8,964 bases of DNA from Thioalkalivibrio sp. (GTDB lineage: Bacteria > Pseudomonadota > Gammaproteobacteria > Ectothiorhodospirales > Ectothiorhodospiraceae). The notes under the pieces are model-generated. The model had not been told where the DNA came from and searched no databases. It saw nothing but the letters and a program-made list of their open reading frames with translations. Shown in pieces: positions 1-6,420 of this stretch; position 1 is the first letter of the stretch, and each line of letters begins with the position of its first letter. The stretch spans positions 1 to 8,964 of the forward strand of contig SLHN01000177.1 of the NCBI GenBank assembly GCA_007136145.1. The letters run 5' to 3'. The position numbers were made by a program, and so were the translations under genes.

Positions 1-218
1 ACTACCACTTCTTTGAGGTCAATAACGCGCTGGACTTCGACCGCGAGCAGGCGCGTGGTTTTCGCCTCGATATTCCCGCGGGCACGGCCGTGCGTTTCGA
101 GCCGGGGCAGGGGCGGACGGTGCAGCTCGTGGCCTATGCCGGGGCGCGGCAGGTGTACGGATTCCAGGGCCGGGTGATGGGGCCGCTGGACACAGCTCAT
201 GAAGGGGAACGGGAATGA
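1..218 (+). CDS. ureB: Urease beta subunit, 3' end (partial)
   Basis: The frame is open from the left edge (first full codon at base 3) to TGA at 216-218 and gives the last 71 residues. It reads YHFFEVNNALDFDR, then RLDIPAGTAVRFEPGQ, then VYGFQGRVMGPL, which is the conserved C-terminal half of the small urease beta subunit. UreB packs with UreA and UreC in the cytoplasmic apo-urease that hydrolyses urea to ammonia and carbamate. Its stop codon overlaps the ureC start (ATGA), so the two are translationally coupled. The start and N-terminus lie outside the window, as would ureA and ureD if they are present. The family assignment is very secure. Confidence 0.97.
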   Translation, partial: YHFFEVNNALDFDREQARGFRLDIPAGTAVRFEPGQGRTVQLVAYAGARQVYGFQGRVMGPLDTAHEGERE

Positions 219-1921
219 GTGTCAGGATTTCGCGCAGCGCCTATGCCGATATGTACGGCCCGACCGTCGGCGATCGCGTGCGTCTCGCCGATACCGAGCT
301 CTTCATCCGCGTCGAGCGCGATCTGACGATCTACGGTGACGAGGTTAAGTTCGGTGGCGGAAAGGTCATTCGCGACGGCATGGGGCAGAGCCAGCGCGCC
401 GCTCCCGAGGTTGCCGATACCGTGATCACCAACGCATTGATCATCGACCACTGGGGCATCGTGAAGGCCGATATCGGAATCCGTGGCGGTCGCATCCAGG
501 CGATCGGCAAGGCCGGCAACCCGGATACCCAGCCCGGCGTGAACATCGTGGTCGGCCCCGGCACCGAGGTGATCGCCGGCGAAGGCATGATCGTGACCGC
601 CGGTGGCATCGATGCCCACATCCACTTCATCTGCCCGCAACAGATCGACGAGGCGCTGATGAGCGGAGTGACCACGATGCTCGGCGGTGGCACCGGCCCG
701 GCGACCGGCACCAACGCGACCACCTGCACCCCGGGCAGCTGGCACATCCACCGCATGCTCGAGGCCGCCGAGGCCTTTCCGATGAATCTCGGTTTTCTCG
801 GCAAGGGCAACGCCAGTTTGCCCGCCGGGCTGCGCGAACAGATCGAGGCGGGCGCGCTGGGCCTGAAGCTGCACGAGGACTGGGGCACGACTCCCGCCGC
901 GATCGACAACTGCCTGACGGTTGCCGACGAATACGACGTGCAGGTCGCGATCCATACCGACACGCTGAACGAGTCCGGCTTCGTCGAGGACACGCTGGCG
1001 GCGATGAAGGACCGCACCATCCACACCTACCATACCGAGGGTGCCGGCGGCGGCCATGCGCCGGACATCATCAAGGCCTGCGCCCGGTCGAACGTGCTGC
1101 CGTCGTCAACCAACCCGACGCGTCCCTACACCGTGAACACGGTCGACGAGCATCTCGACATGCTGATGGTCTGCCACCATCTCGATCCGGGAATTCCCGA
1201 GGATGTCGCCTTTGCCGAGTCGCGCATCCGGCGCGAGACGATCGCCGCCGAGGACATCCTGCACGATCTGGGGGCATTCTCGATGATCTCGTCGGATTCC
1301 CAGGCGATGGGGCGGGTCGGCGAGGTGATCCTGCGCACCTGGCAAACCGCGCACAAGATGAAAGTGCAGCGCGGCCTGTTGCCGGGGGATGAACCAGGCG
1401 CCGACAACCTCCGCGTGCGCCGTTACATCGCCAAGTACACGATCAACCCGGCGCTGACGCACGGCATTGCCGACGAAGTCGGCAGCATCGAGCCGGGCAA
1501 GCTGGCCGACCTGTGCCTGTGGCGTCCGGCGTTCTTCGGCGTGAAGCCGGCACTGATCCTCAAGGGGGGCATGATCGCCGCCGCGCCGATGGGCGATCCG
1601 AACGCCTCGATCCCGACGCCGCAGCCGGTACATTACCGGCCGATGTTCGGCAGCCACGGCCGGGCGATTTCGAGCACAGCGGTTACCTTCCTGTCCGGTG
1701 CCGCGATCGAGGCCGGAGTCCCGGAGCGGCTGGGTCTGCGCCGACGGGCGGTCGCGGTACGTGGGTGCCGCAGCGTGCGCAAGCAGGACATGGTGTTGAA
1801 CGGCTGGATGCCACAGATGGAGGTCGATCCCGAAACCTACCAGGTCCGTGCCGACGGCGAACTGCTGACCTGTGAACCGCTGGCCGAAGTCCCGATGGGC
1901 CAGCGCTACTTCCTGTTCTGA
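215..1921 (+). CDS. ureC: Urease alpha subunit, catalytic (urea amidohydrolase)
   Basis: This is a full-length 568-residue catalytic subunit, the usual size for a bacterial UreC. Expected residues are all present, shifted by +1 from Klebsiella numbering: His135 and His137 in GGIDAHIHF; the carbamylated nickel-bridging Lys218 in GLKLHEDWG; His247 in VAIHTDTLNESGF; His273 before EGAGGGHAPD; the mobile-flap Cys320-His321 in VCHHLDPGIPEDVAFAESR with Arg337; and Asp361 in SSDSQAMGRVGEV. It should be active once loaded with two Ni2+ ions. The ATG overlaps the ureB stop by 4 bases and has a purine-rich ribosome site (AAGGGG, GGGA) within the end of ureB. ureE follows after 5 bases. Long antisense frames over this gene are high-GC shadows. 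Confidence 0.99.
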   Translation: MSVRISRSAYADMYGPTVGDRVRLADTELFIRVERDLTIYGDEVKFGGGKVIRDGMGQSQRAAPEVADTVITNALIIDHWGIVKADIGIRGGRIQAIGKAGNPDTQPGVNIVVGPGTEVIAGEGMIVTAGGIDAHIHFICPQQIDEALMSGVTTMLGGGTGPATGTNATTCTPGSWHIHRMLEAAEAFPMNLGFLGKGNASLPAGLREQIEAGALGLKLHEDWGTTPAAIDNCLTVADEYDVQVAIHTDTLNESGFVEDTLAAMKDRTIHTYHTEGAGGGHAPDIIKACARSNVLPSSTNPTRPYTVNTVDEHLDMLMVCHHLDPGIPEDVAFAESRIRRETIAAEDILHDLGAFSMISSDSQAMGRVGEVILRTWQTAHKMKVQRGLLPGDEPGADNLRVRRYIAKYTINPALTHGIADEVGSIEPGKLADLCLWRPAFFGVKPALILKGGMIAAAPMGDPNASIPTPQPVHYRPMFGSHGRAISSTAVTFLSGAAIEAGVPERLGLRRRAVAVRGCRSVRKQDMVLNGWMPQMEVDPETYQVRADGELLTCEPLAEVPMGQRYFLF

Positions 1922-1926
1922 CCGCG

Positions 1927-2397
1927 ATGCTGACCCTGACCCGACGCTGCGCGACGCCCGCCGAAGGCACGGAAAGCAGGGTGCTCCGCCTGCCCTTCGA
2001 AACCCGGCAGAAAAGCCGTTTTCGCGCGACGCTGACCGATGGCACTAACGTCGGCGTGATGCTCGAGCGCGGCCAGGTACTGCGTGACGGCGAGTGCCTG
2101 TGCGCCGCAGGAAGCGGCCTCGTCGTTCGCGTCGAGGCGGCACCCGAGCCGGTCAGCGAAGTGCATTCGACCGATTCCCTGTTGCTGCTGCGTGCCGGAT
2201 ACCATCTCGGAAATCGCCATGTGCCGCTGCAACTGGGGAACGGTTGGCTGCGCTATCTGCACGACCACGTGCTCGACGAGATGCTGCGCGGTCTGGGGCT
2301 GACCGTCGCGTTTGCGCAGGCACCCTTCGAGCCCGAGGCCGGTGCCTACGCCGCTGGCGGTCATGCCCACGCGCATGGTCACGCGCATGCCCATTGA
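1927..2397 (+). CDS. ureE: Urease accessory nickel metallochaperone UreE
   Basis: The product has 156 residues. UreE is a dimeric cytoplasmic nickel chaperone that passes Ni2+ to the UreG-containing activation complex. The core motif AGYHLGNRHVPLQL includes His98, which by position corresponds to the interfacial nickel ligand of Klebsiella UreE (His96). It is followed by YLHDHVLDEML with His112 and His114. The tail is GGHAHAHGHAHAH, with six alternating histidines (146, 148, 150, 152, 154, 156), a nickel-binding or storage tail present in only some UreE proteins. It starts 5 bases after the ureC stop with no clear Shine-Dalgarno, so translation probably depends on coupling to ureC. ureF starts 18 bases downstream. 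Confidence 0.97.
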   Translation: MLTLTRRCATPAEGTESRVLRLPFETRQKSRFRATLTDGTNVGVMLERGQVLRDGECLCAAGSGLVVRVEAAPEPVSEVHSTDSLLLLRAGYHLGNRHVPLQLGNGWLRYLHDHVLDEMLRGLGLTVAFAQAPFEPEAGAYAAGGHAHAHGHAHAH

Positions 2398-2415
2398 CTC
2401 CCGGAACTCCCGGGC

Positions 2416-3099
2416 ATGACCCCATTCAACGCGGGTCCGGCGCGGCGCCGCCTCTGGCAACTGATCAGCCCGACGCTGCCGGTGGGCGCCTACAGCTACT
2501 CCACCGGCCTCGAACAGGCAGTGGACGCCGGCTGGATCGGCAGCGAGGAGGCGGTGCGGGACTGGATCTCGGCCCAGTTGCTGCGGGTCCACGCGCGGGT
2601 CGATCTACCCGCATTGCTGCGGCTGCTGGCAGCCTGGCAAAGGCAGGACCAGCAGGCGCTGGAATACTGGAACGACTGGCTGCGCGCGAGCCGCGAGACG
2701 GCGGAACTGCGCGCCGAGGACCTGGCGCAGGGGCGGGCACTGGCGCGGCTGCTGGCGGATCTCGGAGTCGCCGCCGCGCAGCCCTGGGCCGGCCGCGACG
2801 ACGCCTGCTGGGCGACGCTGTTCGCGCTGGCCGGCAGCGAGTGGGACATTCCTCGGCAGGAACTGCTCGAAGGCTACCTCTGGTCGTGGTGCGAAAATCA
2901 GGTCGCAGCGGCGGTCAAGCTGGTGCCGCTGGGGCAGACACAGGGGCAGCGGCTACTGATGGCGCTGAGCGAAACCATCGCGAGCGCCGTGGAACAGGCC
3001 ACGATGGTCGACGACGCCGGGATGGGAGCGGGATTGCCAGGAGTGATCCTGTCCTCGGTGCTGCACGAAACGCAGTACAGCCGGATGTTTCGCAGTTGA
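2416..3099 (+). CDS. ureF: Urease accessory protein UreF
   Basis: The product has 227 residues, normal for UreF, an all-helical factor that joins UreD and UreG on apo-urease and helps couple GTP hydrolysis to nickel delivery. The N-terminus carries the hallmark LWQLISPTLPVGAYSYSTGLEQAV. The C-terminal region, with conserved stretches such as LPGVILSSVLHETQYSRMFRS, is also typical. No strong ribosome site precedes the ATG; the 18-base gap after ureE contains only CCGG-rich sequence, so coupled translation is plausible. After its TGA the operon is interrupted by 210 bases carrying REP-like inverted hairpins before ureG, so ureG might be transcribed or stabilised differently. The call is secure from motif, length and position. 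Confidence 0.97.
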   Translation: MTPFNAGPARRRLWQLISPTLPVGAYSYSTGLEQAVDAGWIGSEEAVRDWISAQLLRVHARVDLPALLRLLAAWQRQDQQALEYWNDWLRASRETAELRAEDLAQGRALARLLADLGVAAAQPWAGRDDACWATLFALAGSEWDIPRQELLEGYLWSWCENQVAAAVKLVPLGQTQGQRLLMALSETIASAVEQATMVDDAGMGAGLPGVILSSVLHETQYSRMFRS

Positions 3100-3142
3100 C
3101 CGTCATGGCGCGGGTGGCCACCCCCGATGATGAAAGAGGCGT

Positions 3143-3250
3143 AGGGCGGAAGAGGCCGAAGGCCGTCATCCGCCAGCTGGCGCGAGGAAGGCCGCTGGCC
3201 CCGGGTAGCACCGGCACCATGTGGCGGATGACACTCCGCTCTTCCGCCCT
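3143..3250. repeat. Pair of inverted REP-like hairpins (BIME-like) between ureF and ureG
   Basis: Two REP-like units face each other. Unit 1 (3143-3175) begins AGGGCGGAAGAG and ends GTCATCCGCCA. Unit 2 (3222-3250) is its inverted partner: TGGCGGATGAC (3222-3232) matches 3165-3175 perfectly over 11 bases, and CTCTTCCGCCCT (3239-3250) matches 3143-3154 perfectly over 12 bases. Each unit is also its own hairpin (GGCGGA...TCCGCC; unit 1 also has GGCC GAA GGCC in the middle). The spacer is 46 bases. This layout is that of bacterial interspersed mosaic elements built from REP sequences, which are often moved by RAYT transposases and can affect mRNA stability or termination. I see no promoter or ORF that explains the rest of the gap. 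Confidence 0.75.
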
Positions 3251-3309
3251 TCGGGTCGCGAGGAATATGCGATGGGCCGAGACTTTCACGCTTACGCAAG
3301 GGTTGAACA

Positions 3310-3936
3310 ATGGGTGAACAGATGAACGCGCAGGCACTCAGGGTCGGAGTCGGCGGGCCGGTGGGCTCGGGAAAGACCGCGCTGGTCGAGGCATTGTGCC
3401 ACCGGCTGCGCGAGCGCTACCAGCTCGCGGTGGTGACCAACGACATCTACACGCGCGAGGATGCGGAGTTCCTGATCCGCCGCGCGGCACTCGATCCCGG
3501 GCGGATCATCGGCGTCGAGACGGGGGGCTGCCCGCACACCGCGATCCGCGAGGATGCGTCGATGAATCTGGCGGCGGTGGACGAACTCGAACAACGCTTT
3601 CCCGGGCTTGATCTGGTCTTCGTCGAGAGCGGCGGCGACAATCTTTCGGCGACGTTCAGCCCCGAATTGTCGGACCTCACCCTGTACGTGATCGACGTCT
3701 GCGCCGGGGACAAGATCCCGCGCAAGGGTGGTCCCGGCATCACCCGCTCCGACCTGCTCGTGATCAACAAGATCGACCTCGCCGACGGCGTCGGCGCATC
3801 GCTTGAAGTGATGGAGCAGGACAGCCGCAGGATGCGCGGCGAACGCCCGTTCGTGTTCACGAACCTGCGCACCGGCGAAGGCCTGGACCAGGTCGTCGGC
3901 TTCATCGAATCCCAGGGGCTGCTCGGCGAATCGTAG
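3310..3936 (+). CDS. ureG: Urease accessory GTPase UreG
   Basis: The product has 208 residues (usual about 205). UreG is a SIMIBI-class GTPase that carries nickel from UreE to the UreD/UreF-urease complex. Visible motifs are: P-loop GPVGSGKT (residues 16-23); the nickel-binding Cys74-Pro-His76 in ETGGCPHTAIRED; the switch region ESGGDNLSATFSPEL (106-120); and the guanine-specificity motif NKID (153-156). The ATG at 3310 has AAGGG 7 bases upstream (3298-3302) and is preferred; an in-frame ATG at 3322 could also serve. It lies 210 bases after ureF, beyond a REP-like inverted pair, which is looser than the rest of the operon. It is the last urease gene here and faces a convergent lipoprotein gene. 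Confidence 0.98.
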   Translation: MGEQMNAQALRVGVGGPVGSGKTALVEALCHRLRERYQLAVVTNDIYTREDAEFLIRRAALDPGRIIGVETGGCPHTAIREDASMNLAAVDELEQRFPGLDLVFVESGGDNLSATFSPELSDLTLYVIDVCAGDKIPRKGGPGITRSDLLVINKIDLADGVGASLEVMEQDSRRMRGERPFVFTNLRTGEGLDQVVGFIESQGLLGES

Positions 3937-3963
3937 CCTGCGGCCATCCAGGCTCGGCGAAAA

Positions 3964-3991
3964 TGCTGGCGGTTGTTGCAAACGACCAGCA
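3964..3991. terminator. Weak hairpin between convergent genes, possible bidirectional terminator
   Basis: TGCTGG (3964-3969) pairs with CCAGCA (3986-3991), with an inner GTT/AAC pairing beyond a 2x2 mismatch. It sits 27 bases after the ureG stop and 40 bases from the stop of the opposing lipoprotein gene, where a shared terminator would be expected. There is no T-run on either side, so an intrinsic terminator is only a weak proposal. Confidence 0.25.
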
Positions 3992-4031
3992 GCGGCGCCA
4001 GTCGACGTGCCACGAACACCGGTAGCAGGAT

Positions 4032-4571
4032 TCAGCGGTAACCCTGCTGCAAGGCCTGTTCTTCACGCTGCAGCAGTTGCCGGCGCAAGAAGGCGCTATC
4101 CTCGTCGAGGAACCGGATTCGCCTTCGCAGCGATTCGCGTTCTTCGGCGTCGTCCGCGGCACGCAGGCGCCGTTCCAGTGCGCGGGTGTCCGTTTCGATC
4201 CGCCGCAACCGTTCACGATCACGATGCAGATCCTGCCCCAACAGGTAACCGCGCATGAAATCCGGCTCGGTCAGCGGTGTACAGACCTGCTGATACGTGC
4301 GCCCGGCGCTGCCGACCTCGAAACCCCGCGTGGCGGTGCAATACTGGTGCAGACCCTGCTCGCGGCCGCTGAAATACGCCGGTTCATCCGGCCGCACGCC
4401 GAATCTCGTACACGCATCACGATGCTGAGCCAATCGGGCACGCGGCTGACCGTCGTAGCCGTCGCGCAGCCCGATCTGATACCAGTCGGCGGTCAGGCAC
4501 TCGTTCTGGCTGAGCGTGGCGCAGCTACCAAGCAATCCGATCAGGCAACAACCCACCAGCCAGCGATACAT
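4032..4571 (-). CDS. DUF2799-like predicted lipoprotein
   Basis: The product has 179 residues. The N-terminus MYRWLVGCCLIGLLGSC is a short lipoprotein signal, with lipobox LGSC and lipidation at Cys17, so the mature protein is probably membrane-anchored. The body resembles DUF2799 proteins: a C-L-x-A-D-W motif (CLTADWYQIGLRDGYDGQ), then H-x-x-C and YFSGREQGLHQYC, CTP and FMRGYLLGQ motifs. The last third (about residues 120-175) is charged and heptad-like (RLRRIETDTRALERRLR onward), suggesting a coiled coil. The start is well supported by GGAGGAG at 4581-4587, 9 bases before the ATG. The function of the family is not known to me. It faces ureG and has no visible link to urease. Confidence 0.85.
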   Translation of the reverse strand: MYRWLVGCCLIGLLGSCATLSQNECLTADWYQIGLRDGYDGQPRARLAQHRDACTRFGVRPDEPAYFSGREQGLHQYCTATRGFEVGSAGRTYQQVCTPLTEPDFMRGYLLGQDLHRDRERLRRIETDTRALERRLRAADDAEERESLRRRIRFLDEDSAFLRRQLLQREEQALQQGYR

Positions 4572-4659
4572 TGTCGGTTTCTCCTCCGCGGCAATACGGC
4601 GCTGAATGGCCGGATGTTACCGGGTTCGACCTGTCTGTGGGATGAACGAACCCGCGACC

Positions 4660-4834
4660 GATAAAGCGGGAGCATTACCGGAGTGTTCTGGCGCCCCAGG
4701 CAGAACGACAAGCGCTGTCTTGGACCGCGTAGGAGCGAGCCTGCTCGCGAGCGCGCCGCAGGCGCGCCGGGACCAGGGGTCGCCGAGCAGGTTCGTCACC
4801 CATTGGAACAAATCCGCAATGCTCCCGATAAAGC
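4660..4834. mobile_element. MITE-like element with 9-base perfect terminal inverted repeats and 8-base target duplication
   Basis: The octamer GATAAAGC occurs at 4660-4667 and 4827-4834. Immediately inside are terminal inverted repeats: GGGAGCATT at 4668-4676 and its complement AATGCTCCC at 4818-4826. The similarity extends to 16 of 21 positions (4668-4688 versus 4806-4826). The 159-base body has no credible gene; it carries a REP-like hairpin and a perfect GC stem. A non-coding element bounded by inverted repeats and flanked by a perfect short duplication is the textbook MITE layout. Eight-base duplications occur in several IS families (for example ISL3, IS66, IS1595); I cannot say which would mobilise it. 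Confidence 0.65.
4728..4767. repeat. REP-like hairpin of the pseudomonad GTAGGAGCGAGC type plus adjacent GC stem
   Basis: GTAGGAGCGAGCCTGCTCGCG resembles the REP sequences common in Pseudomonas and some relatives, with stem GCGAGC (4735-4740) and GCTCGC (4743-4748) around a CT loop. It abuts a second perfect stem, GCGCGCC (4751-4757) with GGCGCGC (4761-4767) around a GCA loop. Both lie inside the MITE-like element. The small frames crossing this region are produced by its GC-rich palindromes and are not convincing genes. Confidence 0.6.
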
Positions 4835-4932
4835 CTTGTTGTTCCGACATTGCGGTTGCCAGCCCGGAGAAACCCGCGCCTACGTCTTGATCCCTTCTTC
4901 ATCAGGGATGTGGTTCCGAGGCATAACGCCTA

Positions 4933-5024
4933 GTTCAGCGGCGCCGAACATGGAGTGGTTTTCTGCGAATAAAATACCGAAGGCATTCGCAGAAAGGTGC
5001 GGAGTGTTCGGGGTCCGCTGGAAC
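4933..5024. repeat. Long imperfect palindrome / stem-loop downstream of the first TA pair
   Basis: Nested complementary segments are: GTTCAGCGG (4933-4941) with CCGCTGGAAC (5015-5024, one bulged G); CCGAACA (4944-4950) with TGTTCGG (5005-5011); and TTTCTGCGAAT (4960-4970) with ATTCGCAGAAA (4985-4995), closing a 14-base loop. Two internal loops separate the stems (2x3 and 9x9). It starts 17 bases past the stop of the TA1 antitoxin gene. No T-run follows on the minus strand. It could be a structured RNA, a transcript-end barrier, or a folded recombination site with integron-attC-like layout; the core consensus GTTRRRY is not matched. Confidence 0.55.
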
Positions 5025-5040
5025 GACTTGTCAGCACCGA

Positions 5041-5328
5041 TTAGCCCGCCAAGGCTTTCAATACAGCTTGCGGCTCTTTCTCAACCACGTTGAGCAGAAC
5101 CAACGCCGGACCTTGAGGCACGCGATCGCCACGCTCCCAGTGCCGCAGAGTACTGACGCTGATGCCAAAGGCCGATGCAAACTCGTTTTGGCTCATGCCC
5201 ATTTTTGCCCGGACATTCTTCACATCAATAGGCGAAAACTCATGCACGACAGCCTCCGGACATTTGCTCTCAGAGTACGCTACTGCTTCTTCCAGGCCTT
5301 TTCTGATGCTGTTGGAAATTTCAGACAT
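5041..5328 (-). CDS. HigA/NadS-like HTH antitoxin of TA pair 1
   Basis: The product has 95 residues. It has a helical N-terminus (MSEISNSIRKGLEEAV) and then an XRE-type helix-turn-helix at about 45-64 (MSQNEFASAFGISVSTLRHW), followed by ERGDRVPQGPALVLL. This is the usual HigA-type antitoxin that follows a HigB/RelE toxin; it should neutralise the toxin and repress the shared promoter. I prefer the ATG at 5328 over an in-frame GTG at 5337, because MSEIS is a natural family start and GGTGG lies just upstream. It overlaps the toxin stop by 8 bases. The likely binding site is the 17-base palindrome at 5673-5689. Composition is less GC-rich than the urease genes, suggesting transfer. Confidence 0.9.
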   Translation of the reverse strand: MSEISNSIRKGLEEAVAYSESKCPEAVVHEFSPIDVKNVRAKMGMSQNEFASAFGISVSTLRHWERGDRVPQGPALVLLNVVEKEPQAVLKALAG

Positions 5329-5662
5329 TTTTGCCACCGTGGTTCTTAGTCAGGATATTCGTGAGCTTGGCCAATTCATTCCGTTCAGATTGGGAAAGAT
5401 TGGCTTTATCGCTCTTGCCGAAAACGGTCAAAAGGAACAGCGGTATCGCTTCATTGTGGTAGTAGTAGATGACGCGAACACCGCCGCTTTTTCCTTTGCT
5501 ACCAATTGCCCACCGCAGTTTCCGAATACCGCCGGTGCCCCGCATGATCGCGCCAGACTGCGGATGCGCCGCCAGGTAACTGATAACGGCCTGCTTTTCG
5601 GAATCGGAGAGCAGCGATACGGCTCTGCGTTGAAATTCCGGCAATTCGACAATGGTTTGCAT
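5321..5662 (-). CDS. RelE/HigB-like toxin of TA pair 1
   Basis: The product has 113 residues, typical of the RelE/HigB superfamily of mRNA-cleaving toxins. Its signature is GTGGIRKLRWAIGSKGKSGGVRVIYYY (residues 42-68), then LFLLTVFGKSDKANLSQSE, matching the HigB2 subgroup, where Arg/Lys residues of the core sheet contact RNA. The toxin-first order is HigBA-like. The ATG at 5662 lies 7 bases after the predicted -10 box, and no Shine-Dalgarno is visible, so the mRNA would have essentially no leader. It shares the GG-x-RK-x-RW and GK-x-GGVRVIY blocks, at identical residue numbers, with the second toxin at 6099-6413. RNA cleavage is inferred from the family. Confidence 0.9.
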   Translation of the reverse strand: MQTIVELPEFQRRAVSLLSDSEKQAVISYLAAHPQSGAIMRGTGGIRKLRWAIGSKGKSGGVRVIYYYHNEAIPLFLLTVFGKSDKANLSQSERNELAKLTNILTKNHGGKNV

Positions 5663-5669
5663 GCATCAT

Positions 5670-5697
5670 ATAGTAATCCATTGGATTACCCTGTCAA
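5670..5697 (-). promoter_or_regulatory. Promoter of TA pair 1 with palindromic operator in the spacer
   Basis: Read on the minus strand, a perfect -35 TTGACA (5692-5697) is followed by a 16-base spacer and -10 TACTAT (5670-5675, 4 of 6). The 17-base perfect palindrome GTAATCCATTGGATTAC (5673-5689) fills the spacer and overlaps the -10. This is the position for a repressor that excludes RNA polymerase, presumably the antitoxin with or without toxin. The expected transcription start is within about one base of the toxin ATG. Confidence 0.75.
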
Positions 5698-5722
5698 GGC
5701 CACCCTGGCTCTGCTTTCCTGG

Positions 5723-5813
5723 TGCTAACAAATTAGCGTTTATCCGCCGTGCACAGCATGGCCCGCAACGCAGCGCAGCGTAGTTGGCGTCCCGTTGACT
5801 ACTTTGTTAACCC
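5723..5813. repeat. attC-like / REP-like stem-loop region between the two TA pairs
   Basis: The ends are inverted repeats: TAACAAA (5727-5733) and TTTGTTA (5803-5809), perfect over 7 bases and 13 of 17 when extended outward and inward. The antitoxin stop codon of TA pair 2 lies inside the right end (TAAC on the minus strand), as is common for integron cassette genes and attC sites. The left half includes the 32-base repeat (5729-5760) shared with 6469-6500. Against an attC call, the strict GTTRRRY/RYYYAAC cores are not matched. Alternatively it is a truncated copy of the REP-like hairpin at 6478-6512. Confidence 0.45.
5729..5760 (+). repeat. 32-base direct repeat, left copy
   Basis: The sequence from ACAAATTAGCG to GTGCACAGCAT matches 6469-6500 with a single substitution (A5732 versus T6472). 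The copies are exactly 740 bases apart and bracket TA pair 2. In this copy only the left hairpin arm (CGTTTATCCGC) is present; the complementary arm seen at 6502-6512 is missing. Confidence 0.9.
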
Positions 5814-6106
5814 CTGAGTGCGAGGTCTTCCCGAATAACCTCCGGGTGGCGAAACGCGATCTCGATGAGCGCCTTTGCCGGCCCGGAAGGTTTACGTCGC
5901 CCCTGCTCCCATTCCTGCAACGTACGTGGAGAAATATGGAGTACCTCGGCAAACTCTCGCTGTGTAAGGCCAGTCTTGCCACGCGCCTGTGCGACCTCAT
6001 TTGGCTCTACACGACTGACGCGCGCAGCGTTGCCCGCTTTCATTTCTTTAACAGATTGAAGCAGCTTATTGCCAAGCTCCTCAGCACTCAGGGTCTCATT
6101 ACTCAT
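5807..6106 (-). CDS. HigA/NadS-like HTH antitoxin of TA pair 2
   Basis: The product has 99 residues. The XRE-type helix-turn-helix is at about 47-66 (LTQREFAEVLHISPRTLQEW), followed by EQGRRKPSGPAKALIEIAFRHPEVI, the family's usual ending. The N-terminal arm (SAEELGNKLLQSVKEMKAG) would contact the toxin. I prefer the ATG at 6106 over an in-frame GTG at 6121; GAGG lies at 6116-6119, 9 bases upstream. It overlaps the toxin stop by 8 bases, exactly as in pair 1. It is related to, but clearly diverged from, the antitoxin at 5041-5328, so cross-neutralisation is uncertain. The candidate operator is the palindrome at 6427-6437. The stop codon falls within the attC-like site. Confidence 0.9.
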   Translation of the reverse strand: MSNETLSAEELGNKLLQSVKEMKAGNAARVSRVEPNEVAQARGKTGLTQREFAEVLHISPRTLQEWEQGRRKPSGPAKALIEIAFRHPEVIREDLALRG

Positions 6107-6413
6107 TTTCCAATACCTCACGAATCGACTTCAGGATATGCGCGGGTATGTTCTCCTTGACGGCCTTCTTGTAGATCACCAACAGCCAGATCTCACCATT
6201 TGCCAATCTGGTGAAGTAGATGACTCGCACTCCACCACGCTTCCCTGAACCCGCCATCGACCAGCGAACCTTCCTGCATCCACCGCTACCCGGAATGGGA
6301 TCGCCAATTTCCGGATTGGCTGCCAACCAGGCAAAGAACGCGCTCTGTTCCTCCTCAGTCCAGATTTTTCTGGCATCTGCTTCGAATGTAGGGGTTTCGA
6401 TGATGGTAAACAT
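6099..6413 (-). CDS. RelE/HigB-like toxin of TA pair 2
   Basis: The product has 104 residues, of the same RelE/HigB2-type family as the toxin at 5321-5662. The core GSGGCRKVRW (42-51) and GKRGGVRVIYFTR (57-69) is followed by EIWLLVIYKKAVKENIP. Predicted role: ribosome-dependent mRNA cleavage held in check by the adjacent antitoxin. I place the start at ATG 6413. A longer frame beginning with TTG at 6422 exists, but it would start inside the predicted -10 box. With the ATG, the -10 hexamer ends 7 bases upstream and no Shine-Dalgarno fits, giving a nearly leaderless mRNA. It is a diverged paralogue of toxin 1, with A+T-richer composition than the flanking operons. Confidence 0.9.
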   Translation of the reverse strand: MFTIIETPTFEADARKIWTEEEQSAFFAWLAANPEIGDPIPGSGGCRKVRWSMAGSGKRGGVRVIYFTRLANGEIWLLVIYKKAVKENIPAHILKSIREVLENE

Positions 6414-6420
6414 GACGACC

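Noticed and set aside
197..1057. Long antisense open frame over ureC (286 residues)
   Set aside because: It lies opposite a full-length conserved urease subunit in high-GC DNA, its protein has no recognisable domain, and such frames mirror the codon bias of the real gene.
2094..3317. 407-residue plus-strand frame across ureE, ureF and the REP-like gap
   Set aside because: The translation is Arg/Gly/Ala-rich low-complexity sequence typical of an out-of-frame reading of GC-rich genes, and it runs through ureE, ureF and the hairpin repeats.
4606..4902. Small frames on both strands across the MITE-like element
   Set aside because: They are created by the palindromic GC-rich repeat, have no convincing ribosome site, and resemble the spurious hypothetical proteins often called over REP sequences.
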